NCBI GenBank assembly: GCA_021296165.1 | Contig: JAGWAW010000026.1 | Span: forward strand, 1-12,033 | Reading direction: 5' to 3' | Origin: Nitrosopumilaceae archaeon | Lineage (GTDB): Archaea; Thermoproteota; Nitrososphaeria; Nitrososphaerales; Nitrosopumilaceae | Length of the DNA stretch: 12,033 nt | In this document: positions 1 to 5,827 of the stretch, in pieces | How the letters are laid out: every line of letters starts with the position of its first letter | How positions within the stretch are numbered: position 1 is the first letter of the stretch | The notes under the pieces: model-generated | Told to the model about the DNA's origin: nothing | The model's input: the letters and a program-made list of their open reading frames with translations, nothing else | The model's database searches: none | Position numbers and translations under genes: made by a program

Positions 1-244
1 CGGCATACTCCGCCCGACCCCGGCTGACACACGCCCTCTCCACGGGAAGCCAACCGTCGCGCCACCCCGCGCACGCCCTCTGCCTCGCATTGGCGGCCAT
101 CATGTCGACATTGTTGCGCCGCCCCGCTTGCCTCCCACCATAGTACGGAACCACTCCCGCGGCCCATTCTGGGAGGCGGCGGTCCGCGCCATATGATGGC
201 ATAACTTCATCGTGCCCGGGCATACTCCAAGGACACATTTCCAT
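1..244 (-). CDS. Partial uncharacterised protein running off the left edge
   Basis: An open minus-strand frame enters from position 244 (ATG, directly after an in-frame TAG) and stays open for about 81 codons to the window edge, so its C-terminus is missing. In-frame ATGs also lie at 238, 223 and 202, and the real start may be any of these. No strong TATA box fits a single one. The frame from 202 leftward has clearly higher third-position GC (about three quarters by my count) than the two competing frames, which is the main reason to think it codes. The peptide is Arg/Ala/Gly-rich with two Cys, and contains VPYYGGRQAG and ACAGWRDGWLP. I recognise no family. A chance frame in GC-rich DNA is a real alternative. 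Confidence 0.4.
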   Translation of the reverse strand, partial: MEMCPWSMPGHDEVMPSYGADRRLPEWAAGVVPYYGGRQAGRRNNVDMMAANARQRACAGWRDGWLPVERACVSRGRAEYA

Positions 245-267
245 CTACTGATACCAAGTGTATGGAT

Positions 268-405
268 TCAAGTCCATAAGCGTCGATCTTTGATTGGCAC
301 ATACAACCAAGTATTGCCAGCATCTAACTTTTCATACCAATCAACTGTGGATAAATCCAACAAATGCCCGCCCAGGCCGCATGGCATGGTGAACCCCACG
401 CTCAT
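268..405 (-). CDS. Possible 45-residue small protein (doubtful)
   Basis: An ATG-to-TGA minus-strand frame encodes 45 residues. The N-terminal third is hydrophobic and glycine-rich, and the C-terminus is Trp/Lys-rich (VDWYEKLDAGNTW, then IKDRRLWT). Base composition is more A/T-rich than the flanking genes. There is no TATA box at the expected distance and no Shine-Dalgarno sequence. The frame is open further upstream, to a TGA near 465, so it could also be the tail of a frameshifted gene including the 426-644 frame. No family recognised. Confidence 0.2.
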   Translation of the reverse strand: MSVGFTMPCGLGGHLLDLSTVDWYEKLDAGNTWLYVPIKDRRLWT

Positions 406-425
406 TGACAAGATGCACGCTGAGA

Positions 426-644
426 CTAGAGTCCATACCAGTGGGAGTACGTGTTTAGATCAAAGCGAGCATCTACTGACACTTTACCCTGTTTGGCATG
501 ATTCAGGCGGTTTGACGCATCGCACGGCCAGATCATACCCGTCGTGTCTGCAAAAACTCCCAGATCAATACCGCGAAACCATTCCGGAGTGATTTCCGGT
601 ACAGTGCTGGACCTAAACACGCCGGTAGGAGAGTCCCGCCGCAC
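426..644 (-). CDS. Possible 72-residue protein just after the aldo/keto reductase (doubtful)
   Basis: A GTG at 644 lies one base after the aldo/keto reductase stop (TGA-c-GTG), an arrangement seen with translationally coupled genes. The 72-residue product has PEITPEWFRGIDLG and VFADTTGMIW segments, no membrane helix and no motif I can name. Third-position GC is near 58 percent by eye, lower than in the neighbouring confirmed genes, suggesting either a recently acquired gene or non-coding DNA. A plus-strand frame (212-592) overlaps it but looks less protein-like. If real, it would be the second gene of an operon with the reductase. Confidence 0.28.
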   Translation of the reverse strand: MRRDSPTGVFRSSTVPEITPEWFRGIDLGVFADTTGMIWPCDASNRLNHAKQGKVSVDARFDLNTYSHWYGL

Positions 645-645
645 G

Positions 646-1743
646 TCAGGACAGCAGCCGGTTCAGCAGCAGATCGAACTGGTCGGGCGTCAATGGTGGC
701 ATCCCCATGACGGCCATGTTCTCGGCCACATGTGCCGGAGCCTTGTGGCCCACCAGCGGCGCCAGCACCCCGGGGGCCGAGCGCAGAAACTGCAGGGACC
801 GGACGCTGGGTGGACCCTCGCCGAACTCGGGCAGCACACCGGGCTCCAGAAGCCGCCCCTGCATGAACGGCACGCTGGTGAAGACGCCGATGCCCAAGGC
901 GCGTGCCGCCTCCAAAAACGGCACCGCGCCGCCCCGCAGGCTCTGGGTGGGCTGGCGCAAGGCCTGATCGAGGTACATGTTGAAGGGCAGCTGGACGAAC
1001 CTCATGCCGTGGTCCGGCCCCCCGGCCCTCTCGGCCATCCCCACCACCTCCTCCAGGGAGAGATGTTGGGAGTCTCCGGGGGGAACCCGGAAGCAGTCCC
1101 ATGTTGCCATTCCATAGTACCGTATGCGGCCCTCCCGCCGCTGCGACTCATACCACTCCATTATCTCATAAAGGCGGCGGTGCAGATCCTCGCGCGGCAT
1201 CCCCTTCTGGCCCTCGACGGCGTTGTGCAGGTACAGCAGGTCCACGCACTCCATGTCCAAGTTATCCAGGCTACGGCGCAGCTGATCCTCCAGAAAGGAT
1301 ATGCTCATGCAGTGGTATCCGGCCGATATGTCGCCGGGCCCTATCACCCCCCGCTGCACGTACTGCTCCCGGACGTACCCCCAAAAGTCGGAGGGCGCAT
1401 CCCCGTCGTCTGTCACGTAGCCGCCCTTGGTGGACACGAACAGCCCCTCCCGGGCTGCTGCACCCTCCTGCACCATCTTGGATACGGCCCTTCCCAGCGC
1501 CCGCTCGGCCTTCTGGGAGCGGTAGTTAATGGCGGTGTCCAGCACGTTCACGCCCCGGCGCACCGACTCGGCCACCGCGCTCTCCACCGTCGCGTCGGTG
1601 GCATCGTCGCTGTCCCCCAGATAGGTCCCCATACCCACGCTGGAGAGCGTCAGCGAGCCGAATGTTCTGTAGTTGGATATACCGGCCGGCGAGGACGCGG
1701 CAAACTTCTTGGTGCCCTCGGGCGTGGCGTGCCCCTGTAGCAT
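646..1743 (-). CDS. Aldo/keto reductase family oxidoreductase
   Basis: The 365-residue product is a soluble (beta/alpha)8 NAD(P)H-dependent reductase of carbonyl compounds. The substrate cannot be told from sequence. The catalytic tetrad of the family is visible: Asp69 and Tyr74 in VLDTAINYR, Lys106 in FVSTKGG, and His173 in DLLYLHN. The QLRRSLDNLDMECVDLLYLHN stretch is typical of AKRs, and the length is slightly above the usual 300-350. I chose the ATG at 1743 because a TATA box (1764-1772) is centred 25 bp upstream, which predicts a leaderless mRNA starting at that codon; a GTG at 1758 would add five residues but lies too close to the box. The gene is monocistronic or heads a doubtful two-gene unit with the 426-644 frame. 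The RNase P RNA gene ends only about 8 bp upstream of its promoter. Confidence 0.93.
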   Translation of the reverse strand: MLQGHATPEGTKKFAASSPAGISNYRTFGSLTLSSVGMGTYLGDSDDATDATVESAVAESVRRGVNVLDTAINYRSQKAERALGRAVSKMVQEGAAAREGLFVSTKGGYVTDDGDAPSDFWGYVREQYVQRGVIGPGDISAGYHCMSISFLEDQLRRSLDNLDMECVDLLYLHNAVEGQKGMPREDLHRRLYEIMEWYESQRREGRIRYYGMATWDCFRVPPGDSQHLSLEEVVGMAERAGGPDHGMRFVQLPFNMYLDQALRQPTQSLRGGAVPFLEAARALGIGVFTSVPFMQGRLLEPGVLPEFGEGPPSVRSLQFLRSAPGVLAPLVGHKAPAHVAENMAVMGMPPLTPDQFDLLLNRLLS

Positions 1744-1763
1744 GGTTCGGGACCACACCCGCA

Positions 1764-1772
1764 GTATAATAG
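1764..1772 (-). promoter_or_regulatory. TATA box of the aldo/keto reductase gene
   Basis: On the minus strand the sequence is CTATTATAC, centred 25 bp before the ATG at 1743. This matches the archaeal distance from TATA box to transcription start, so a leaderless transcript is predicted. Confidence 0.7.
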
Positions 1773-1779
1773 TGAAGGT

Positions 1780-2067
1780 GGCGTGCCGGGAGTAACCCTC
1801 CTTCTGTTTTCGCGATATTTCGCTATGCAGCCCACCTGGACCGGCGGCAGGATGCCATTGGTCCTGTTTGGCCTTGCTCCGCGCGGGTCGGCCTTTTCAC
1901 ACCCGCTTCTCGGTAACCTCCGGCCCTCGCCTTCATCGTGTGGCCGAACGGGTTGGTCTCTGTGCCGTCGCCAGTCGTCTCCGACTGCCCATCTCCGGGC
2001 CGCGCCTCCTGCCTGGAGGGAGGAGTTTCCTCTGCCGTGGCAGCGTGTCGCGCTCCGGCTCGCCGCC
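1780..2067 (-). ncRNA. rnpB: RNase P RNA (catalytic RNA for tRNA 5' maturation)
   Basis: This is the RNA subunit of ribonuclease P, which removes 5' leaders from pre-tRNAs with several protein subunits in archaea. All five conserved regions can be read on the minus strand in order: CR-I GAGGAAACTCC (2032-2022), CR-II CAGAGACCAACCC (1962-1950), CR-III GTGTGAAAAGGCC (1902-1890), CR-IV GGAGCAAGGCCAAACAGG (1880-1863) and CR-V ACAGAAGGAGGGTT (1807-1794). Helix P4 forms as AAC-U-CCUCC with GGAGG-GUU, keeping the universal bulged U. P2 (CGCGA with UCGCG) and P1 (GCCGG with CCGGC plus GGCG with CGCC) also pair, which sets approximate ends. Length of about 288 nt fits archaeal type-A RNAs. CR-I reads GGAAACUCC where bacteria have GGAAAGUCC, and CR-V changes in step (GUU for CUU). 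Ends are uncertain by several bases. Its promoter overlaps the methyltransferase stop. Confidence 0.94.
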
Positions 2068-2085
2068 TCTCGCACGGAGTGGTGC

Positions 2086-2094
2086 AATTTTACT
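2086..2094 (-). promoter_or_regulatory. TATA box of the RNase P RNA gene
   Basis: The minus-strand sequence AGTAAAATT is centred near 2090, about 23-26 bp before the 5' side of helix P1 (2064-2067). It overlaps the TAA stop codon (2092-2090) of the methyltransferase gene, so the RNA has its own promoter inside the end of that gene. Confidence 0.55.
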
Positions 2095-2725
2095 TTTTCG
2101 GGTGCATGCCAATCATGAAGAGCGTCCCGGCATCCCGCTTCCAGCGGGCGTCGCTGCCCGGATCCGTAACGTGCGTAGCCGACGTCCAGAATCCCGCCTC
2201 CTTGAGCATCTCTAGCCACTCTGACTCCGAATACATGTGCATCGTGACGCCCATCATGTCGGCCCAGCCGGCCGTATCGGGGTTCTCTGCGTAATAGTCT
2301 GTGCCGCACACGAACGTCCCGCCGGGGACCAGCAGAGAGTACACCTTGGAGATTGCATCTGGCACGGACGGGGAGTAGTACAGCGACTCCATGGAAAATA
2401 CAACATCAAAGGGCGGGGCGCTCCACTCCTCCAGGGATGCCGCATGATACTCCTCGACGTGGCGCCTGGCCATGGCCCGGGCCCGTTTTATCATGCCGCC
2501 GCTCTTGTCTATTCCCACGGCCCGGGTGCACGTACCATACGAGGCCATCCGACGCACCACCCAACCGTTCCCGCACCCCACGTCCAGAAAGGAGAACTGC
2601 CCGCTCCAGTCCATGGTGTTCAAAAACGTGTGGACGCTGTGATGGTGGCCCTCGGCCAGTTTTTGATCCCTGCCGTCGGCGGCCCACTGGTCAAAGACCC
2701 GGGCCACCCCGTCATCTCGGCTCAC
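2090..2725 (-). CDS. SAM-dependent class I methyltransferase
   Basis: This is a Rossmann-fold methyltransferase using S-adenosylmethionine; the acceptor cannot be deduced. Motif I is FLDVGCGNGWVVR (residues about 46-58 of the 211-residue form), followed by the acidic post-I strand AVGIDKSGGMI, motif IV FDVVFSMESLYY and motif VI LVPGGTFVCGTDYY. The C-terminus YSESEWLEMLKEAGF is a typical substrate-side helix. I favour a GTG start at 2725: a TATA-like GGTTAAATG (2748-2756) is centred 27 bp upstream, and related proteins as I recall begin just before the FDQWA segment. An upstream in-frame ATG at 2839 would add 38 residues and overlap the stop of the 30-residue membrane ORF by 8 bases. That longer form would then be translationally coupled. 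Function as a methyltransferase is secure; the start is not. Confidence 0.88.
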   Translation of the reverse strand: MSRDDGVARVFDQWAADGRDQKLAEGHHHSVHTFLNTMDWSGQFSFLDVGCGNGWVVRRMASYGTCTRAVGIDKSGGMIKRARAMARRHVEEYHAASLEEWSAPPFDVVFSMESLYYSPSVPDAISKVYSLLVPGGTFVCGTDYYAENPDTAGWADMMGVTMHMYSESEWLEMLKEAGFWTSATHVTDPGSDARWKRDAGTLFMIGMHPKK

Positions 2726-2747
2726 AGCACCGGACTTGCGCAACCCC

Positions 2748-2756
2748 CATTTAACC
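2748..2756 (-). promoter_or_regulatory. Probable TATA box for the methyltransferase
   Basis: The minus-strand sequence GGTTAAATG is centred 27 bp before GTG 2725. A second A/T box (minus strand AATAAAATTTTAG, 2810-2822) lies further upstream but its distance to any start codon (about 22 bp to GTG 2794) is less good. Confidence 0.4.
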
Positions 2757-2831
2757 GCCTGCCGCGCGGGCGCCCGGCCGGAGCTTTCCGGCACGCCCCC
2801 AGCGCCGACTAAAATTTTATTCAGACCGTTT

Positions 2832-2924
2832 CTAACCATCCGCTCGTGTTTTCATCCAAGATGTGTACCAGAATGCCACACCTGCCAGGATCAGGGCCAA
2901 GTACACGACCAGCGGAGGCCTCAT
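2832..2924 (-). CDS. 30-residue single-pass membrane microprotein
   Basis: An ATG-to-TAG frame encodes 30 residues. After MRPP comes a nearly uninterrupted hydrophobic helix (LVVYLALILAGVAFWYTSW), followed by a basic tail, MKTRADG. This is the size and pattern of a single transmembrane microprotein. By the positive-inside rule the Lys/Arg tail would tend to be cytoplasmic. A weak T-rich box (2943-2948) lies about 22 bp upstream of the ATG. Its stop overlaps the most upstream ATG (2839) of the methyltransferase gene (gATGgttag), so the two may be coupled. No family recognised, and too short for most gene callers. Chance is possible, but the aliphatic run with aromatic borders is unusual for random GC-rich sequence. 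Confidence 0.45.
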   Translation of the reverse strand: MRPPLVVYLALILAGVAFWYTSWMKTRADG

Positions 2925-3206
2925 GCTTGTAGCAGACTCGGCTAAAAACTGCTGGCGCATACCGCATGAACTTTTGCTCGGCGCTATAGTACCGGTCGTA
3001 AATAGTGCAAAAACACGCGAAAGCCGATGAATATAGATCCCGCCCAGCCCCACACCCTGATGCCAAAGGCAGTGTTGGTAAAGGGTGGTGCTTTTCAGAC
3101 GCGCATCTGGTCGCACTACATACACAGGGCAGGGCGCATCCGTACACGACCCGGAGTTGGAGACCATACGGCGCCTTGGCCGGCTGCGACATCTATCCTC
3201 AAGAGT
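2925..3206. other. Divergent spacer between membrane microprotein and J-domain gene
   Basis: About 310 bp separates the two divergent starts. It contains an A/T patch around 2940-3005 (including CTATAGTAC and GTAAATAG) that could carry promoters in both directions. The plus frame of the J protein is open from 3027, but that stretch has low third-position GC and no recognisable domain, so I treat it as non-coding. I see no tRNA or conserved RNA in it. Confidence 0.4.
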
Positions 3207-3214
3207 GTTATATG
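3207..3214 (+). promoter_or_regulatory. TATA box of the J-domain gene
   Basis: The sequence GTTATATG is centred about 26-27 bp before the TTG at 3237. It supports a leaderless mRNA beginning at that TTG and argues against the upstream ATGs at 3027 and 3060. Confidence 0.6.
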
Positions 3215-3236
3215 GGATCGGCATAGAGCATGGCCG

Positions 3237-3665
3237 TTGGTCCCGCACGAGGTACTGGGCGTGTCGCCTGACGCCACCCGGGAGGAGATCCGCAGCCGGT
3301 ACCACGCGCTAATACTCCAGTACCATCCGGATCGCAGCGAGGCGCCGGATGCGGCAGACCGCACCCAAGCCGTCACCGAGGCATACCACGCACTGATGGG
3401 CCGTGACTCGGGGGACGGTGGCCGCACCCGCCACATACGAAAACAGGCGGCCAAATACCACCGTAAGGACCCAGCAAAGAAGGGCCGTGCTGCACGAAAG
3501 GCAGCCCGCAAGGCGGCCAAGGTGAAGCGACCAAGGCGCGTCGACTGCGGCACATGCGGCGGCCGCGGCGTCACGACCAGGACGCGGACGGTATTAGGCA
3601 TAATGAAGCGCACCGAAGAGGTGGCCTGCCTAGACTGCGCCGGGCAGGGATACGTGGTTCAGTAG
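3237..3665 (+). CDS. J-domain protein with one C-terminal CxxCxGxG zinc centre
   Basis: This is a DnaJ-type co-chaperone that would stimulate the ATPase of Hsp70 (DnaK). The J domain occupies residues about 3-55: HEVLGVSPDATREEI, then HPD at 30-32 in LQYHPDR, the loop that contacts Hsp70. A very basic linker (Lys/Arg/Ala-rich, about 68-100) follows. The C-terminus has two CxxCxGxG repeats (Cys104/107 and Cys131/134) that can bind one zinc ion. Canonical DnaJ has four repeats, a Gly/Phe region and two beta-barrel substrate domains, so this is a reduced architecture. I chose TTG 3237 (142 residues) because the TATA box fits it exactly and J domains normally start this close to the terminus; the ATGs at 3027 and 3060 would add unstructured sequence. 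The linker suggests nucleic-acid or ribosome contact, which is inference. Confidence 0.85.
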   Translation: MVPHEVLGVSPDATREEIRSRYHALILQYHPDRSEAPDAADRTQAVTEAYHALMGRDSGDGGRTRHIRKQAAKYHRKDPAKKGRAARKAARKAAKVKRPRRVDCGTCGGRGVTTRTRTVLGIMKRTEEVACLDCAGQGYVVQ

Positions 3666-3675
3666 TGTGCAGCAC

Positions 3676-3702
3676 TGATCATAAAAACAACAATAAAGAT
3701 CC
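3676..3702 (-). terminator. T-rich tract, possible minus-strand terminator
   Basis: On the minus strand this stretch reads as T-rich runs (TTTATTGTTGTTTTT). Archaeal termination depends on oligo-T, so it could end transcripts coming from the acetyl-CoA synthetase about 190 bp upstream and stop read-through into the convergent J-domain gene. Confidence 0.3.
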
Positions 3703-3724
3703 CTTTCCGCAAGACGGCAGTGCC

Positions 3725-3742
3725 GGGGTGCGCGGACACCCC
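3725..3742. other. Perfect 6-bp hairpin in convergent spacer
   Basis: GGGGTG (3725-3730) pairs with CACCCC (3737-3742) around a 6-base loop. It lies 60 bp after the J-domain stop. It may contribute to transcript 3'-end formation. Confidence 0.35.
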
Positions 3743-3787
3743 ATGGCATACTACACCACTCGCATTCCGCTACGCCGCTCGCCGGAC

Positions 3788-3836
3788 ATCATGGGCATTT
3801 GTCGCCGCGCCCCGTTCCGGAGATACAACCCATGAT
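3788..3836. other. 8+4 bp inverted repeat in convergent spacer
   Basis: ATCATGGG (3788-3795) is the exact reverse complement of CCCATGAT (3829-3836). After a 3-base bulge, TTGT pairs with ACAA, giving a 12-bp interrupted stem. It lies 50 bp downstream of the acetyl-CoA synthetase stop and could be a 3' UTR structure of that transcript or part of a small RNA. Confidence 0.4.
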
Positions 3837-3885
3837 TTGAAGCCGGGCGGCGCCTTGCCCAGACTGGCGGGCCGCAGCAGCTCCG

Positions 3886-5766
3886 CTACCGTCCGGTGCG
3901 TCCGCCTATGGCATCCCGGATGCCGTCCAGCACCGAGCTGTCCTCCATGGTAGTGGTGTCACCGATGGACCCGCCGGCCACCATGCTCCGGAGGAGCCGG
4001 CGCATTATCTTGCCGCTGCGCGTCTTGGGCAGGGCCGGTACGGGATACACCGCGTCGGGCCGGGCGACGGGACCTATCTGTTCGGCGACCATTTTACGGA
4101 GGGCTTGCCCTATGCTGTTGTCCCGGACGCCCTCCCGCAGCACCACAAAGGCCACTATTCCCTCCCCGCGTATGCTGTCGGGCACCCCCACAACGGCAGA
4201 CTCGGCTACGGCCTCGTGCGATACCAGGCAGCTCTCCAGCTCCGCCGTTCCGATGCGGTGTCCGGACACCTTTAGTATGTCGTCGGCGCGCCCCAGCAGC
4301 CACAAGTAGCCGTCCCCATCGACCTTGGCATAGTCGCCCGGATAGTACCGGCCGGGGAACCTGCTCCAGTAAGTATCATGGTACTTTTGGTCGTCGCCCC
4401 ACAGCGTCAGCATCACACCCGGCCAAGGGTTACGTATGGTCAGGTACCCCTTGGCGTTGGGCTCCGCCGGGGAACCCTCCTCGTCAACCACCTCCATCTG
4501 CACGCCCGGTATCGGCAGGGTCCCGGATCCGGGCTTCAGCGGCAGCGACTCGATGCCCGGCAGGGCCGAGATGAGCATCCCGCCGGTCTCCGTCTGCCAC
4601 CACGTGTCGATCACCGGACACTGTCCTCCGCCTATGGTGTCGTGGTACCACCTCCAGACCTCGGGGTTTATGGGTTCGCCCACGCTCCCCAGCAGCCTCA
4701 GTGTGGAGAGGTCGTGCGACCGGGGGATTTCGTCGCCGTACTTGATGAGCATTCGCAGGGCGGTGGGAGTCGTATACAGGATGGTGGCCCCGTACCGCTC
4801 TATTATCTTCCAGAGCCTGGAGGCGTCCGGGTAGTCGGGGACGCCCTCGTACATAATCTGGGTGGCTCCGCACAGGAAGGGGCCGTACGCAACGTAGCTG
4901 TGTCCAGTCACCCACCCCACGTCGGCGGTGCAGAAGTAGACGTCGCCGTCCCGGATGTCAAATGCCCACCCGAACGTGGAGTGCACGTGCGTCATGTAGC
5001 CGCCGGTGCCGTGGAGCACGCCCTTGGGCTTGCCGGTGGTGCCTGAAGTGTACAGTATGAAGAGCGGATCCGTCGAGGAGACGGCCACCGCGCGATGCGA
5101 GTCCGGATGTTCCATCATGTCGCTCCAAGGCATCCATCCGTGCGGCGCAGGCCCTGCGCGGTTCAGTACCACGGTGTGCCGTACGGAGGGGGCCCTGTCC
5201 AAGGCATCCTTGGCCGTTCGGGCCAGGTCGATCCTGCCGCCGCGCCTGTACCCGACGTCGGCGGTTATCAGGACATTGGATCCGGAGTCGTTGATCCGGT
5301 CTGCCAGTGACGACGCGCTGAACCCCGAGAAGACCACCGTGTGGACCGCCCCGATCCGGGCGCATGCCAGCATTGACGCTATGAGCTCTGGCACCATGGG
5401 CATGTACAGCGTGACGCGGTCTCCCTTCTTGACACCCAGGCCCTCCAGTGCGTTGGCCAAGCGGCACACCGTGCGGTACATCTCGCCGTATGTTATGGTA
5501 CGAGTCGAGCCATCCTCCCCCTCCCAGTATATGGCCGGCTTGTCGGCGCGGGTCTCCTGATGCACATCCAGAGCGTTGTACGACATATTGGTGGTGCCGC
5601 CCACGAACCAGCGGGCGAACGGGGGATTCCAAGACAGGGTCTGGTCCCAAGGCTCGAACCAGTGCAGGTGCCGCGCCTCCCCGTCCCAGAACCGGACATA
5701 GTCATGTGCGGCGCCCTCGCGCACCGAGGCATCGTGGTTGCCTAGGCTGGTATGGTATGCCTCCAT
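3886..5766 (-). CDS. acs: AMP-forming acetyl-CoA synthetase (acetate/propionate-CoA ligase)
   Basis: The enzyme activates acetate (possibly propionate or a related acid) with ATP and CoA through an acyl-AMP intermediate in the cytoplasm. The 626-residue length is normal for Acs. The N-terminal ACAS domain carries HWFEPWDQTLSW and PPFARWFVGGTTN. The phosphate loop is YTSGTTGKPKGV, and the acyl-pocket/A5 motif is DTWWQTETGG with the Trp typical of short-chain specificity. The hinge is GRADDILKVSGHRIG, and the C-terminal catalytic Lys lies in PKTRSGKIMRR. The ATG at 5766 is chosen because a TATA box (5789-5797) sits 27 bp upstream; the GTG at 5787 would be inside the promoter. Thaumarchaeal carbon fixation, as far as known, uses ADP-forming ligases for 3-hydroxypropionate and 4-hydroxybutyrate, so this AMP-forming enzyme more likely serves acetate recovery. 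Its neighbours do not reveal the substrate. Confidence 0.95.
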   Translation of the reverse strand: MEAYHTSLGNHDASVREGAAHDYVRFWDGEARHLHWFEPWDQTLSWNPPFARWFVGGTTNMSYNALDVHQETRADKPAIYWEGEDGSTRTITYGEMYRTVCRLANALEGLGVKKGDRVTLYMPMVPELIASMLACARIGAVHTVVFSGFSASSLADRINDSGSNVLITADVGYRRGGRIDLARTAKDALDRAPSVRHTVVLNRAGPAPHGWMPWSDMMEHPDSHRAVAVSSTDPLFILYTSGTTGKPKGVLHGTGGYMTHVHSTFGWAFDIRDGDVYFCTADVGWVTGHSYVAYGPFLCGATQIMYEGVPDYPDASRLWKIIERYGATILYTTPTALRMLIKYGDEIPRSHDLSTLRLLGSVGEPINPEVWRWYHDTIGGGQCPVIDTWWQTETGGMLISALPGIESLPLKPGSGTLPIPGVQMEVVDEEGSPAEPNAKGYLTIRNPWPGVMLTLWGDDQKYHDTYWSRFPGRYYPGDYAKVDGDGYLWLLGRADDILKVSGHRIGTAELESCLVSHEAVAESAVVGVPDSIRGEGIVAFVVLREGVRDNSIGQALRKMVAEQIGPVARPDAVYPVPALPKTRSGKIMRRLLRSMVAGGSIGDTTTMEDSSVLDGIRDAIGGRTGR

Positions 5767-5788
5767 GATACAGGTGGCAGGACGCACC

Positions 5789-5797
5789 GATATTAAG
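5789..5797 (-). promoter_or_regulatory. TATA box of the acetyl-CoA synthetase gene
   Basis: The minus-strand sequence CTTAATATC is centred 27 bp before the ATG at 5766, predicting a leaderless message. It begins about 25 bp after the oligo-T end of cdvA, so the two genes are separate units despite their shared orientation. Confidence 0.65.
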
Positions 5798-5820
5798 AAA
5801 TCGCCGGGGCTGCCGGCATC

Positions 5821-5827
5821 AAAAAAT
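5821..5827 (-). terminator. Oligo-T terminator directly after cdvA
   Basis: Immediately after the TAG of cdvA the minus strand reads ATTTTTT. An uninterrupted T6 right behind a stop codon is a good candidate for an intrinsic archaeal oligo-T terminator. It would separate cdvA from acs. Confidence 0.5.

Noticed and set aside
212..592. Plus-strand frame of 126 codons at the left end
   Set aside because: Residue composition (many His, Ser, Thr, Pro) and lack of any motif or promoter suggest a chance frame.
544..1740. Long plus-strand open frame (about 398 codons) antisense to the aldo/keto reductase
   Set aside because: Composition is His/Leu/Gly/Pro-rich without domains, while the minus strand carries a full AKR catalytic tetrad. 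It is a shadow caused by high third-position GC.
3027..3236. Upstream extension of the J-domain protein to ATG 3027 or 3060
   Set aside because: The TATA box at 3207-3214 predicts transcription from 3237, the J domain begins right there, and the extension has low GC at third positions and no domain.
4378..5046. Plus-strand frame of 222 codons opposite acs
   Set aside because: It lies wholly within the acetyl-CoA synthetase gene, whose motifs are intact; the plus frame has no recognisable features.
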